This document shows, one piece after another, positions 53,326-62,998 of a stretch of DNA of 64,000 nt; position 1 is the stretch's first letter; the number at the start of each line of letters is the position of its first letter. Source of the stretch: Paenibacillus pabuli (GTDB lineage Bacteria > Bacillota > Bacilli > Paenibacillales > Paenibacillaceae); assembly GCF_023101145.1 (NCBI RefSeq), contig NZ_CP073714.1, positions 2,666,001-2,730,000 of the forward strand. Direction: 5' to 3'. Under the pieces are notes generated by a model. It had not been told where the DNA came from, searched no databases, and worked only from the letters and a program-made list of their open reading frames with translations. Made by a program: the position numbers and the translations under genes.

Positions 53326-54342
53326 TTGGCGAAGGCAAGCAGTCAAGGTCTGACTGGAAGACAAAAAGCAGCAATTTTGTTGATTACATTAGGTCCGGAA
53401 GTATCTGCACAAATCTTTAAACATTTGCGTGATGAAGAGATTGAACAACTGACACTGGAAATTGCCAATGTCCGCAAAGTGGATGCTTCTGAGAAAGATA
53501 TGATTATGGCTGAGTTTCACCAGATCTGTCTGGCACAGGAGTATATCTCTCAGGGTGGTATTACGTACGCGAGAGAGATTCTGGAGAAAGCACTCGGGTC
53601 GCAAAAAGCACTTGAAGTTATTAATCGTTTGACCGCGACACTGCAAGTTAGACCATTTGACTTTGCACGTAAAGCGGATCCAAATCAAATATTGAACTTT
53701 ATTCAGAACGAAAGCCCACAAACGATCGCTCTCGTATTATCGTATCTGCAATTTGAGCAGGCAGCAGCCATCTTGTCTTCGTTACCACAAGAAAAGCAAG
53801 CAGATGTAGCACGTAGAGTGGCAGTTATGGACAGTACTTCTCCAGAGGTCATTTCTCAGGTAGAGCGCGTGCTTGAACAGAAACTGTCATCTACTGTTAC
53901 GCAGGACTATACAAATGCGGGTGGTATTGAGTCCATCGTTCAGATCTTGAACGGCGTCGACCGTGGTACGGAACGTACCATTCTCGATTCACTGGAGATT
54001 CAAGATCCGGAACTGGCAGAAGAAATCAAAAAACGCATGTTTGTATTCGAAGATATTGTCAATGTGGATGATCGTTCCATTCAGCGTATTATCCGGGATA
54101 TCGACAACGCAGATTTGCAGTTGGCGCTCAAAGTGGCAAGCGAAGAAGTACGGGATGCTGTATTCCGGAATATGTCGAAACGGATGTCCGAGACATTCAA
54201 GGAAGAAATGGAATTCATGGGACCCGTTCGGTTGCGTGATGTTGAGGAAGCTCAAACCCGTATCGTAGGAACAATCCGTAGATTGGAAGAAGCTGGTGAG
54301 ATCATTATCGCTCGCGGTGGAGGAGATGATATCATTGTCTAA
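53326..54342 (+). CDS. fliG: Flagellar motor switch protein FliG
   Basis: C-ring protein that couples stator contact to rotation. 338 residues with SSQGLTGRQKAAILLITLGPEVSA when read in parts, the EHPQ-equivalent NESPQTIALVLSYL and the charged torque helix near RDVEEAQTRIV. TTG 53326 is preferred over GTG 53317, because GAGGTGA lies 5 bp before the TTG and overlaps the GTG; the result MAKASSQGLTGRQK fits B. subtilis FliG. Its end overlaps fliH. Confidence 0.94.
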   Translation: MAKASSQGLTGRQKAAILLITLGPEVSAQIFKHLRDEEIEQLTLEIANVRKVDASEKDMIMAEFHQICLAQEYISQGGITYAREILEKALGSQKALEVINRLTATLQVRPFDFARKADPNQILNFIQNESPQTIALVLSYLQFEQAAAILSSLPQEKQADVARRVAVMDSTSPEVISQVERVLEQKLSSTVTQDYTNAGGIESIVQILNGVDRGTERTILDSLEIQDPELAEEIKKRMFVFEDIVNVDDRSIQRIIRDIDNADLQLALKVASEEVRDAVFRNMSKRMSETFKEEMEFMGPVRLRDVEEAQTRIVGTIRRLEEAGEIIIARGGGDDIIV

Positions 54343-55195
54343 TTTGATTAAATCTTTCCAGTATGTACCAGTCGATGACCACAAACGACTTGAAAATCAT
54401 CATCATTATGGTGGACCTGAGTCTGATGCGGAGTTGGATGGTGAACGTGCTGAAGGTTCCGAAGCTGAGATGCTGCAGGCACGCGTAGACGAAGAAACAC
54501 AACGTCTTACCGCGGAGATGCTGGAGGATGCCAAGGAGTTTGCAGAAAAGCAGGTACGTGAAGCTTCGGAGGAAGCGGAGCGATTGCTTCAAGAAGCCCG
54601 TGAACAGATTGATAGCTGGTGGCAGGAGCAGCGTCAGCAGGACGAACATCTGACTGAAGCACTTCGTTCACAAGGTTTTCAGCAGGGTTTTGAAGAAGGC
54701 AAAGTACAGGCTGAACTGGATCTCCAGGTAAAGATCGAAGAGATGATGAAGGAAGCCCGTGAGGTGCTTGAAGAAGCTTATGTTGCCAAAGATCAGATTA
54801 TTCAGGAAGCAGAGCCTTTCCTTGTGGATCTCGCCTGTGGAATTGCTGAGAAGGTAATTGACAAACAACTTTCGGTTGAACCGGAACATACGCTTGAACT
54901 GATTCGTCAGAATTTGTCTCGCAAACGAGAACAGGGCATGATCACCTTATGTGTGGCACCTGATCAATTCTCTTTTGTGCAGGCTGCACGTGAAGAGTTG
55001 GCTATGGCGATTGATTCTCAGGCAGAATTGCAAATTTTGCCTGATGCTACGGTGAAAGACAAGGGATGTGTTATACGCTCGTCGTTTGGAAGCGTAGATG
55101 CCAGAATTGATACTCAGCTCGCTGAAATTAAAAAAGAACTGATCCGCATAGCACTTGAGGATGAGGGGCGAAAAAATCAACATGAAGATTCTTAG
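54335..55195 (+). CDS. fliH: Flagellar export ATPase regulator FliH
   Basis: Stator-like partner of FliI in flagellar type III export. 286 residues, mostly charged coiled coil (about 45-150), then a VirE/HrpE-like C-terminal domain with PFLVDLACGIAEKVIDKQL. TTG 54335 inside the end of fliG is chosen: GGAGGAG ends 9 bp upstream, and MSNLIKSFQYVP fits the family start. A histidine-rich HHHHYGG stretch near residue 22 is unusual. Overlaps fliI by 14 bp. Confidence 0.88.
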   Translation: MSNLIKSFQYVPVDDHKRLENHHHYGGPESDAELDGERAEGSEAEMLQARVDEETQRLTAEMLEDAKEFAEKQVREASEEAERLLQEAREQIDSWWQEQRQQDEHLTEALRSQGFQQGFEEGKVQAELDLQVKIEEMMKEAREVLEEAYVAKDQIIQEAEPFLVDLACGIAEKVIDKQLSVEPEHTLELIRQNLSRKREQGMITLCVAPDQFSFVQAAREELAMAIDSQAELQILPDATVKDKGCVIRSSFGSVDARIDTQLAEIKKELIRIALEDEGRKNQHEDS

Positions 55196-56501
55196 CTCAC
55201 AGCGATACATGGAACATCTTAAGCATTTTGATCCCGTTCGCGTTAACGGTAAGGTCACCCAAGTTATAGGCCTTATGGTTGAGTCTGAAGGTCCGGATGC
55301 AAGCATCGGTGATGTATGTTACATCTACCCCGGGAAATCTGCCAAGCCACTTCAGGCTGAGGTTGTCGGGTTTCGGGATAACAAAGTATTGCTCATGCCA
55401 CTCGGTGAACTGCAATCCATTGGTCCTGGATGTGATGTAGTCGGAACGGGTAAACCACTAGGGGTACAGGTTGGATCAGAATTGCTTGGTAAGGTGTTAG
55501 ATGGGTTGGGGCAGCCTCTTGACGGATCCTTGTTGCCCTCCAGAATGCCAATGTACTCCACATCCAATACGCCAGTGAATCCGATGGACCGTCCACGTGT
55601 ACTCGAAACGATGGGTGTAGGTGTAAGAGCCATTGACGGTCTGTTGACGGTTGGTAAAGGACAGAGGGTCGGCATATTTGCCGGATCCGGTGTTGGTAAA
55701 AGTACACTGATGGGTATGATTGCCCGCAATACAGCGGCAGACGTCAATGTCATTGCTTTGGTAGGGGAGCGGGGCCGTGAGGTTCGTGACTTTATAGAAC
55801 GGGATCTGGGTCCGGAAGGACTGGAACGATCCGTCGTGATCGTCGCTACTTCTGATCAACCTGCTCTGATTCGAATCAAAGGCGCGGTCATCGCAACTAC
55901 GATTGCGGAGTATTTCAGAGACAGAGGCATGAATGTCATGTTGATGATGGACTCCGTTACACGTTATGCCATGGCACAGAGGGAAGTGGGACTTGCCGTG
56001 GGAGAACCTCCTGCGATGAGAGGATACACTCCTTCTGTTTTTGCAAGTTTACCCAAGCTGCTTGAGCGAGCGGGGACTGGACCCACAGGTTCAATTACGG
56101 CGTTTTACACCGTTCTTGTCGACGGGGATGATATGAACGAACCGATTGCAGATGCGGTGAGAGGTATATTGGATGGTCATATTGTACTGAATCGGTCCAT
56201 TGCAAACAAAGGTCATTTCCCTGCCATTGACGTGCTTGCGAGCATTAGTCGGGTTATGAAGGATATTGCTCCTGAAGAGCAGCTGGAAGCCGTTAATAAT
56301 ATGAAGAGACTGATGGCAGTGTACAAGGAATCTGAGGATTTAATCAACATTGGGGCCTATCAAAGAGGTTCAAATGCTGCCATTGATGAATCGATAGACC
56401 AGATTGATAGCATCTGGAATTTTACAAGGCAGAAAGTCGATGAAAAAGTAACGCTGGAAGAAGTGCAGGAACGTTTGATTCTTGAATTTGCAAGGAGATG
56501 A
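55182..56501 (+). CDS. fliI: Flagellum-specific ATPase FliI
   Basis: Hexameric F1-beta-like ATPase driving flagellar export. 439 residues with Walker A AGSGVGKS (167-174), ALVGERGREVRDFIERDLG and the MDSVTRYAMAQREVGLAVGEPP block. ATG 55182 lies in the end of fliH; the frame extends upstream to 55155, but that region is still fliH-coding and no good site supports it. Length equals B. subtilis FliI. Confidence 0.96.
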   Translation: MKILSSQRYMEHLKHFDPVRVNGKVTQVIGLMVESEGPDASIGDVCYIYPGKSAKPLQAEVVGFRDNKVLLMPLGELQSIGPGCDVVGTGKPLGVQVGSELLGKVLDGLGQPLDGSLLPSRMPMYSTSNTPVNPMDRPRVLETMGVGVRAIDGLLTVGKGQRVGIFAGSGVGKSTLMGMIARNTAADVNVIALVGERGREVRDFIERDLGPEGLERSVVIVATSDQPALIRIKGAVIATTIAEYFRDRGMNVMLMMDSVTRYAMAQREVGLAVGEPPAMRGYTPSVFASLPKLLERAGTGPTGSITAFYTVLVDGDDMNEPIADAVRGILDGHIVLNRSIANKGHFPAIDVLASISRVMKDIAPEEQLEAVNNMKRLMAVYKESEDLINIGAYQRGSNAAIDESIDQIDSIWNFTRQKVDEKVTLEEVQERLILEFARR

Positions 56502-56512
56502 ATGGGTAAACG

Positions 56513-56965
56513 ATGAAATTTCGATATCATTTCCAGAAGGTTGTTGACCTGAAAAGCAATGAAAAAACACAAGCGGAGTGGATGTTATCCACAGCGATCG
56601 GGAAACTTCAGACGGAGGAAGAGCATCTTTTACAACTATTGAATGATAAAAAGGAATTAATTGATGTCATTCAATCCGCTACGGAAAGTACGGCTTCCGT
56701 ATCCAGCTTGCAGGAGATGCAGCGGTATGTCCATCACCTTGACGAGTGCATTTCACGCAAAAGTAGTGATGTCAGACATGCTGAGGTCAATGTGCAACGG
56801 AATCAGACGTTTCTGAACGGCAAAATGATGGACGAAAAAGTATGGCTTGGGGCGAGAGACAAGGCCAAAATCAAATTTCAGCAGGAGATGCTCCTCCGGG
56901 AACAGAACGATCTGGACGAGATGGCTACTGTACGCTTCGCTGCCAAAGCCGGACGCGCGAATTGA
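56513..56965 (+). CDS. fliJ: Flagellar export chaperone FliJ
   Basis: 150-residue coiled-coil protein starting MKFRYHFQKVVDLKSNEK, typical of FliJ, which acts as the central stalk of the FliI export ATPase. Low sequence conservation; the assignment rests on the start motif, coiled-coil character and position after fliI. A GGAGATGAATGGG site precedes ATG 56513. Confidence 0.88.
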   Translation: MKFRYHFQKVVDLKSNEKTQAEWMLSTAIGKLQTEEEHLLQLLNDKKELIDVIQSATESTASVSSLQEMQRYVHHLDECISRKSSDVRHAEVNVQRNQTFLNGKMMDEKVWLGARDKAKIKFQQEMLLREQNDLDEMATVRFAAKAGRAN

Positions 56966-57007
56966 TGTGGCCGGACGCGAAGTTGTCTCGTGAAGGAGGA
57001 AAGAACA

Positions 57008-57943
57008 ATGGCTGTTAAAGACACAGATATGGAAAAAGAGTCGAGCGGTGGTTGGGAAAAGTTTCTGATGATCTCAATCCCAATCGTGTTCACTGTGGTT
57101 TTGTTGGGGGTTTTGCTCACTCTGTTTAATGTAGATATTCGCAACAACCTGCTTGAAGTAGCTAACAAAATACCAGTTGTGAAGAACTGGGTCCCTGATC
57201 CTGTGTTAGACCCGGAGAAAAAGAAACTGGAGAAGAGCGAGCAACAGGTTGAAAGTGCAGAAGCGACAATAGAAAAGCTTAAGGCACAGGTAAATGCAAA
57301 AGAAACTGAGCTCAAGGCAGCGCAGGAAGCCACAACGACTGAGGCCAAAAAAGCAACTGATCTGCAAAAAAAATTGGATGATGCGGAAAAAGCGGCTGAA
57401 ATCGCTGCTCAGAATCCAGAGACCGAGTCTGATTATCAGAAGCAGATTAAAGATTTAGCTAAGATGTATGCGGACATGAGTCCAAGTAAAGCCGCGCCGA
57501 TTTTGCAGAATATGACGAATGAAGAGATGGTGTTGCTTCTGAGTTCGATGCAATCGGCTGCACGAACCAAAGTGTTAGAGAAGATGGACCCAAAAACAGC
57601 GGCTGATGTCACGATGATGATGAAAGATGCGAAACCATCCGGTGATCTAGCCCTCGATGCACTGCAATCTCGCTTAAAGAAAGAGACTGCAACAACATCA
57701 ACGGCGTCTACAACTAACTCCAAAAATTTGGATAAAAATCAGCTTAGTCAAACGTTTGCTTCCATGTCCGCCTCTAGTGGAGCCAAGCTGTTGCTCGAAA
57801 CATACAAGCTGAGTCCGGACAAAACCTTGACCATTTTGAATTCTGTCGACGATGCTACGCGATCTCAATTGCTTGAAAATATGTCGACTGAAAATTCGGT
57901 TGAAACTGCAAAAATCCTAAATAAATTAATGGGTAACAAGTAG
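57008..57943 (+). CDS. ylxF: YlxF/MotE-like membrane protein with MgtE N-terminal-like domain
   Basis: 311 residues: transmembrane helix about 20-40, coiled coil about 70-125, then a helical repeat domain resembling the MgtE N domain (YADMSPSKAAPILQNMTNEEMVLLLSSM when read in parts; KVLEKMDPKTAADV) and a second copy near the end (FASMSASSGAKLLLETYKLS). Found between fliJ and fliK in Bacillus; a MotE-type chaperone role is inferred. ATG 57008 follows AAGGAGGAAAG; GTG 56990 is upstream of that site. Confidence 0.82.
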   Translation: MAVKDTDMEKESSGGWEKFLMISIPIVFTVVLLGVLLTLFNVDIRNNLLEVANKIPVVKNWVPDPVLDPEKKKLEKSEQQVESAEATIEKLKAQVNAKETELKAAQEATTTEAKKATDLQKKLDDAEKAAEIAAQNPETESDYQKQIKDLAKMYADMSPSKAAPILQNMTNEEMVLLLSSMQSAARTKVLEKMDPKTAADVTMMMKDAKPSGDLALDALQSRLKKETATTSTASTTNSKNLDKNQLSQTFASMSASSGAKLLLETYKLSPDKTLTILNSVDDATRSQLLENMSTENSVETAKILNKLMGNK

Positions 57944-57985
57944 GATTTGTATCGTCTGTTTACTACGGAGAGGAGGTGAAAACAA

Positions 57986-59365
57986 ATGTCGATTGTATAT
58001 CAAATGACATCCACATCATCCGCAAAGACAACAGGAGCAACTCAAACGGCTGGAACTGGATCCAAAGGTGCAACTGCTGGAAGCGATGATTTTTTGCAAA
58101 CTCTCGCTCAATCTTTAAATGGTGGTGCAACGGCGGACAGCAGCTCGGCTGCAGCAGCGAGCTTAACAGCGAATCCGCTGATGTTTACCTTTGCAGCTGG
58201 TGAAGATGGGGAACAAACATCGATCACCGATATCTTAAGTTCGTTATTCGCAGATCTGGATTCGCTAGATGAAGCTTTGGAAAATGATCCGTCACTACTT
58301 GCGGATTTACAAAGTCTGATTCAGCAGATGTACGCTCAATTAGATGATAAAGCTGGTATTCAAGCCGAAGGTTCTGATGAGCTTACAAGTGAAACGGGAA
58401 ATGCAGCATCAGCAATTGATCTGGCGGAACATCCAGCAGCAGTACGCTTTGTATTACAGGATGTGCTCACACAGTTAATTGCGGGTATGAATGATTCGGA
58501 TAGTGCAGTTGTCAAGAATGCTCCAGAATTCAAGCACCTGCTTCAATCTCTCCAAAGTCAGCTGCAAGATGCTGGCGTGGAGATCAGTCATAACAAAGGA
58601 TGGACTGAACTTAAATCCATTCTGGATACATTAGCGATGGCAAAAGATCAGGTGGTGCAAGCGGCACCAAGCAATCCCGTTCAAACTACCAAGCAAGACT
58701 CAGTGTCACCACAAGTTCTTGTTGCGGCAGCTTCAAATCCTGGAACTAAAGTTTCAGTAGAAACAGACGCAACACCTTCTACAAATGAAGTAGGAGAAGT
58801 GAACCATTCAACTATCATTACGGCAGGAGAGTTGTCTTTACGTTCATCAGGGATATCAGCAGGCAAACCAGCTGAACCTGTCATGCAAGCGTCCCAGTTT
58901 GCTAAAGAAATGACTCAGTTTGTTGTGAACAAGTTGGATATTGTGCAGCAAAAGGGGTTATCGGAGGCGACTATCTCACTACGCCCAGAGCACCTCGGTA
59001 AACTGGATGTGCAGATAACGTTGCAAAACGGACAACTTGTTGCACGATTTATGACCGAGCATACGATGGCGAAAGACATGCTGGAACAGCAAATGATGCA
59101 ACTACGTAGCTCACTTCAAGCTCAAGGTATTCAAGTGGAACGACTTGAGGTGACTCAGAACAGTTCTCTGGGATCGCAAATGTACCAGGATGGTGGCCGC
59201 CAGCCAGGAAGCAATTCTCAGCAACAGAGACGCTCACGGGAACGTGAAGAACAATCGGATGATGCTGTAACTACAGCAACTCTTCAGGAAGAATTGCGCA
59301 ACTGGCGCAGTGAGCATGAGGAAGGAAACGACTTGCGCAGAGACACGTTTACAGCAGAGGCTTAA
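57986..59365 (+). CDS. fliK: Flagellar hook-length control protein FliK
   Basis: Secreted ruler that switches export from hook to filament subunits. 459 residues: a Ser/Thr/Ala-rich low-complexity N-terminal two thirds and the conserved FliK C-terminal domain (ATISLRPEHLGKLDVQITLQNGQLVARF when read in parts; LRSSLQAQGIQVERLEV). ATG 57986 follows GAGAGGAGGTGA. Position before flgD and flgE supports the call. Confidence 0.9.
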   Translation: MSIVYQMTSTSSAKTTGATQTAGTGSKGATAGSDDFLQTLAQSLNGGATADSSSAAAASLTANPLMFTFAAGEDGEQTSITDILSSLFADLDSLDEALENDPSLLADLQSLIQQMYAQLDDKAGIQAEGSDELTSETGNAASAIDLAEHPAAVRFVLQDVLTQLIAGMNDSDSAVVKNAPEFKHLLQSLQSQLQDAGVEISHNKGWTELKSILDTLAMAKDQVVQAAPSNPVQTTKQDSVSPQVLVAAASNPGTKVSVETDATPSTNEVGEVNHSTIITAGELSLRSSGISAGKPAEPVMQASQFAKEMTQFVVNKLDIVQQKGLSEATISLRPEHLGKLDVQITLQNGQLVARFMTEHTMAKDMLEQQMMQLRSSLQAQGIQVERLEVTQNSSLGSQMYQDGGRQPGSNSQQQRRSREREEQSDDAVTTATLQEELRNWRSEHEEGNDLRRDTFTAEA

Positions 59366-59384
59366 TCGGAAATGAGGTGAAAAT

Positions 59385-59930
59385 ATGGCTAATGAAGTGA
59401 TTTCAACCAATAATACATGGCCTAACTATTCGGCAGCAAATAAAGCTACAACAAGCGCTGCAACAAAGGAACTGGGTAAGGATCAGTTTCTTAAAATATT
59501 GATCACTCAGCTGCAAAATCAGGATCCGATGCAGCCAATGGAAGATAAGGAATTTATCGCACAGATGGCTCAGTTCAGCTCGGTAGAACAATTGGTAAAT
59601 ATCTCATCACAGCTCAAAACTTTGAATCAGTCTCTTGGGACAGTGTCTGGTATGATTGGCCGCGAGATCAGTTGGCTTTCTTCTAATAAAGAGGATAACG
59701 GAACCCTCCGCCAAGGTATCGTGGATTCCATCATTGTACGAGATGGTGTTCAGTATGCAAAAGTAGGCAATGACGAAATCAAACTGGATGAAATTATTCA
59801 GGTAACCAATCCAACACAGGCTGAAGAAAATGAAACTCCAGTTCAGAACGCTGCAGATTCAGCTGTAGCGAATGAAAGCCAGCAACCAGAAGCATCATCA
59901 CAGCCTGAAGACAACGGAAACACGTTATGA
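59385..59930 (+). CDS. flgD: Flagellar hook capping/assembly protein FlgD
   Basis: Hook scaffold cap, 181 residues. ELGKDQFLKILITQLQNQDPMQPMEDKEFIAQMAQFSSVEQL (seen in parts) is the diagnostic N-terminal block. It lacks the long C-terminal tudor/FnIII region of enterobacterial FlgD, like B. subtilis YlxG, and ends in a Glu/Gln-rich tail. Overlaps the next gene by ATGA. Confidence 0.93.
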   Translation: MANEVISTNNTWPNYSAANKATTSAATKELGKDQFLKILITQLQNQDPMQPMEDKEFIAQMAQFSSVEQLVNISSQLKTLNQSLGTVSGMIGREISWLSSNKEDNGTLRQGIVDSIIVRDGVQYAKVGNDEIKLDEIIQVTNPTQAEENETPVQNAADSAVANESQQPEASSQPEDNGNTL

Positions 59931-60310
59931 GTGACCGCATAACAGTAGGCCAACTGTACACAGGTCCAATTACACCCAATTTGCATAATCGCTCCAAAGC
60001 GGGAGAAGCATCCACTGTACCTGAGCGCCCTTTTGCACAGGTATTGGAAGACAACCTCCTGAAATTGAGTAATCATGCTGCCAAAAGGTTGGAGCAGCGC
60101 GGTATTGAACTCAAAACTGAGCAGATGCAGCAGATTGGAACTGCTCTGGATAAGGCTGCTGCCAAAGGAGCCAAGGAATCCTTGATTTTGATGAAAGATA
60201 TGGCTTTTATCGTTAATGTCAAAAATCGTACTGTCGTTACAGCCATGGATAGTGAAAGCATGAAGGATAATGTATTCACCCAGATTGACAGTGCTGTAAT
60301 CATTTCTTAA
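59927..60310 (+). CDS. TIGR02530-type flagellar operon protein
   Basis: 127 residues with FAQVLEDNLLKLSNHAAKRLEQRGI and DKAAAKGAKESLILMKDMAFIVNVKNRTVVTAM (seen in parts), the marks of a small family found between flgD and flgE in many Firmicutes and other Gram-positive or deep-branching flagellates. Function unknown; a hook-assembly role is inferred from context. Not named in the B. subtilis 168 operon. A GC-rich hairpin (CCGGCT/AGCCGG) follows in the 82-bp spacer before flgE. Confidence 0.85.
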   Translation: MSDRITVGQLYTGPITPNLHNRSKAGEASTVPERPFAQVLEDNLLKLSNHAAKRLEQRGIELKTEQMQQIGTALDKAAAKGAKESLILMKDMAFIVNVKNRTVVTAMDSESMKDNVFTQIDSAVIIS

Positions 60311-60392
60311 CCGGCTGGCCCTTCTCGGGAGCCGGAATGCCGCTGACCGACTGACGCGGTAACCAAATTAAGGCTGGGAGGATTTATAAAAA

Positions 60393-61211
60393 ATGTTGAA
60401 ATCAATGTACTCAGGCGTTTCCGGGATGCGGGGTTTTCAAACGAAACTTGATGTAATCGGTAATAATATTGCGAACGTAAATACGGTTGGTTTTAAAGGC
60501 AGCCGTGTCATGTTCAAAGATATTATGAGCCAAACCACTGCTGGTGTTACTGCACCGACGGATACTCCAACTGGTGGTGTAAATGCGAAGCAAATCGGTT
60601 TGGGTGTATCTGTTGGATCTATTGACACATTGCATCTTGCCGGAAGTCCTATGACAACAAACAATCCAACAGATTTGCGTATTAATGGAGATGGCTTCTT
60701 TCTGGTTGCGATGTCGGCGGATCAAGAAGTTCCATTCCTGACTCGTGCTGGGGATTTTCACGTAGATGCGGATCGTAATCTGGTTACATCTGACGGCCTC
60801 TTTGTTTTGGATAGTGGAGGTGCACCAATCACAATTGGTGATGATGTCGTTTCCTTTACAATCGGCCAAAACGGTGCGATTAACCAGACGATGGCTGACG
60901 GAACAATCGAAAGTGAAACTCAACTGGGTATCGGGAAAGTTGTCAACCCTGAAGGTCTGGAAAAAATAGGGGGGAACCTCTATCGCATGACGGGAAATGC
61001 CAATCCTGATGGTGCACTTGATCCTTTAACAGCAAATGATGCCGAGAATGGTACGGGTTCTATTATTGCAGGACAACTTGAAATGTCCAACGTGGATCTG
61101 ACAGGTGAATTTACAGAGATGATCGTTGCTCAGCGTGGATTCCAGGCGAACTCACGGATTATCACTACGTCTGATGAAGTGCTTCAGGAAGTTGTTAATC
61201 TGAAACGTTAA
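60393..61211 (+). CDS. flgE: Flagellar hook protein FlgE (FlgG-like)
   Basis: 272 residues. N-terminal SMYSGVSGMRGFQTKLDVIGNNIANVNTVGFK (seen in parts) and C-terminal SNVDLTGEFTEMIVAQRGFQANSRIITTSDE (seen in parts) match B. subtilis FlgE (264 residues), the short hook protein, rather than long enterobacterial FlgE; some pipelines label it FlgG. Exported through the type III apparatus. ATG 60393 follows GGGAGG. Confidence 0.93.
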   Translation: MLKSMYSGVSGMRGFQTKLDVIGNNIANVNTVGFKGSRVMFKDIMSQTTAGVTAPTDTPTGGVNAKQIGLGVSVGSIDTLHLAGSPMTTNNPTDLRINGDGFFLVAMSADQEVPFLTRAGDFHVDADRNLVTSDGLFVLDSGGAPITIGDDVVSFTIGQNGAINQTMADGTIESETQLGIGKVVNPEGLEKIGGNLYRMTGNANPDGALDPLTANDAENGTGSIIAGQLEMSNVDLTGEFTEMIVAQRGFQANSRIITTSDEVLQEVVNLKR

Positions 61212-61277
61212 TAACTGATTAGTAATTTTTAATGCGTGGGGGGGCTTGCTCCTCCACTCTGATTGAGGAGGCTTAGC

Positions 61278-61499
61278 ATGATTTCCGTTACGCGGTTAAA
61301 TGGTTCTCCCATGTGGTTAAATGCGCTGATGGTTGAAATTGTGGAAGAGACACCAGACACGTATATTACGCTGGTAACCGGAAAGAGACTTATTGTGCTT
61401 GAGAAGGCCGATGAGGTTATTTCCAAAATTAAAGATTACAACCGTGAAATCGGGGTTCAGGCAGCCACTATTAAAGTGCAGCAAACGGAGGAGTCCTGA
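61278..61499 (+). CDS. flbD: Flagellar FlbD family protein (YlzI)
   Basis: 73-residue protein starting MISVTRLNGSPMWLNALMVEIVEETPDT (seen in parts) with ITLVTGKRLIVLEKADEVISKI. The family lies between flgE and fliL in Bacillus; the role is unclear, and it is not the Caulobacter sigma-54 activator of the same name. ATG 61278 follows GAGGAGG. A small GC-rich hairpin sits just before it (about 61234-61256). Its stop overlaps the fliL start. Confidence 0.88.
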   Translation: MISVTRLNGSPMWLNALMVEIVEETPDTYITLVTGKRLIVLEKADEVISKIKDYNREIGVQAATIKVQQTEES

Positions 61500-61960
61500 T
61501 GAAAAAGATGTTGCCATGGCTTGCAACAAGCTTGCTAGCTATAACACTGATTGTGGTGGTTGTGATTGTACTTATGCAAGGACAGAACGGGAATAAGAAT
61601 GATACACATACGGCAGCCGCAGCTGCAGAGAAGAAGATGACTGCGGATGAGATTGTTGAGGTTTCCTCAGAGCTTGGAGAAATTAAAACGAATTTGGCTG
61701 ATATAGACCATGTCGTCGTTGTAAGTTTTTCTTTCAAATTATCCGACAAAAAGGCTAAAGAAGATTTTGAGAAAATCAAGGAAATCACGGTGAAGCCTAT
61801 TATCATCCAGACTTTTGCGGATACCAAGTCTGATGAGCTGGCTACAGCGAAAGGTCGCATTCAATTTAATAAAAAATTGACCGAGCTTATTAATGAAGCT
61901 TTACCGGAAGGTAAGCTGGCCAGCACTAGCTTTTCTGCTTTTGTGATGGCGCCAATGTAA
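61499..61960 (+). CDS. fliL: Flagellar basal-body protein FliL
   Basis: 153 residues: one N-terminal transmembrane helix (about 6-26), an Ala/Glu-rich linker, then the periplasm-side-type FliL domain with VVSFSFKLSDKKAKEDF and ending near FSAFVMAPM. FliL surrounds and supports the stator units. ATG 61499 overlaps the flbD stop (TGATG). Confidence 0.92.
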   Translation: MKKMLPWLATSLLAITLIVVVVIVLMQGQNGNKNDTHTAAAAAEKKMTADEIVEVSSELGEIKTNLADIDHVVVVSFSFKLSDKKAKEDFEKIKEITVKPIIIQTFADTKSDELATAKGRIQFNKKLTELINEALPEGKLASTSFSAFVMAPM

Positions 61961-61999
61961 TGAACAGGACACGCTGTAAATCTGTAAGGGGGTGAGAAC

Positions 62000-62998
62000 A
62001 TGGTGGATGTATTATCACAAAATGAGATTGACGCCCTATTAGCTGCCCTTTCCTCTGGTGAGATGGATGCTGAGGAATTGAAAAAGGAAGAAACTCAAAA
62101 GAAAATTAGATCGTACGATTTTAAGCGGGCGGTTCGTTTTTCCAAAGATCATATTCGAAGCTTGACCCGTATACACGAAAACTTTGCACGCTTTCTCACC
62201 ACTTATTTTTCAGCCCAACTGCGGACGTTCGTTCAGATCAATGTCGTTCAGGTCGAACAGTTGCCTTATGACGAGTTTATCCGTTCTATTCCGAAGATGA
62301 CGATATTGAACATATTCGAGGCGGAGCCATTACAGGGACGGATGGTGATGGAGGTTCACCCCAACGTGGGTTATGCAATGCTGGATCGTCTGCTTGGCGG
62401 AACAGGAAATGCACCGACAAAGATCGCATCGATGACGGAAATTGAGACGACGATTATGGAGCGGATTTTCAGCCGTGCGTTTGAGAGTTTGCAGGAAGCA
62501 TGGAAGACTGTGTTGGATATTTCTCCAAGGATGGAAGCGCTGGAGACCAATCCGCAATTTATGCAGATTGTTTCCCCCAATGAGACCATTGCATTGATCT
62601 CACTGAGTACCAAAATCGGCGACACCACAGGCATGATCAATTTGTGTATCCCGCATGTCGTTCTTGAACCTATTATGTCTCGGTTGTCGACTCATCAGTG
62701 GTTTGTTTCGGAGAAAAAGACTAGAGCACCGGAAGAATATGATGCTCTCAAAGAGCGTGTGAACAAAGCCAAATTGCCCGTTGTTGCAGAGTTGGGGGAG
62801 TCCAGAATTTCGATTGCTGAATTTTTGGGTCTTTCGGTTGGCGATGTCATTACGTTGAACAAACCCGTTGATGAGGGACTATCCATTAAAGTTGGAGATA
62901 GGCTGAAGTATATGGGGAGCCCGGGAACGATCAAGGATCGTGTGGCTGTGCAAATAGACAAGATTGTCACCGAAGGAGTTGAAGAATTTGACGAGTAA
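62000..62998 (+). CDS. fliM: Flagellar motor switch protein FliM
   Basis: C-ring protein that binds CheY-P. 332 residues: N-terminal CheY-binding segment VLSQNEIDALLAALSSGE, CheC-like middle domain (about 40-235), C-terminal SpoA domain (ELGESRISIAEFLGLSVGDVITLNK in parts). ATG 62000 follows AAGGGGGTGAG. Overlaps fliY by 11 bp. Confidence 0.96.
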   Translation: MVDVLSQNEIDALLAALSSGEMDAEELKKEETQKKIRSYDFKRAVRFSKDHIRSLTRIHENFARFLTTYFSAQLRTFVQINVVQVEQLPYDEFIRSIPKMTILNIFEAEPLQGRMVMEVHPNVGYAMLDRLLGGTGNAPTKIASMTEIETTIMERIFSRAFESLQEAWKTVLDISPRMEALETNPQFMQIVSPNETIALISLSTKIGDTTGMINLCIPHVVLEPIMSRLSTHQWFVSEKKTRAPEEYDALKERVNKAKLPVVAELGESRISIAEFLGLSVGDVITLNKPVDEGLSIKVGDRLKYMGSPGTIKDRVAVQIDKIVTEGVEEFDE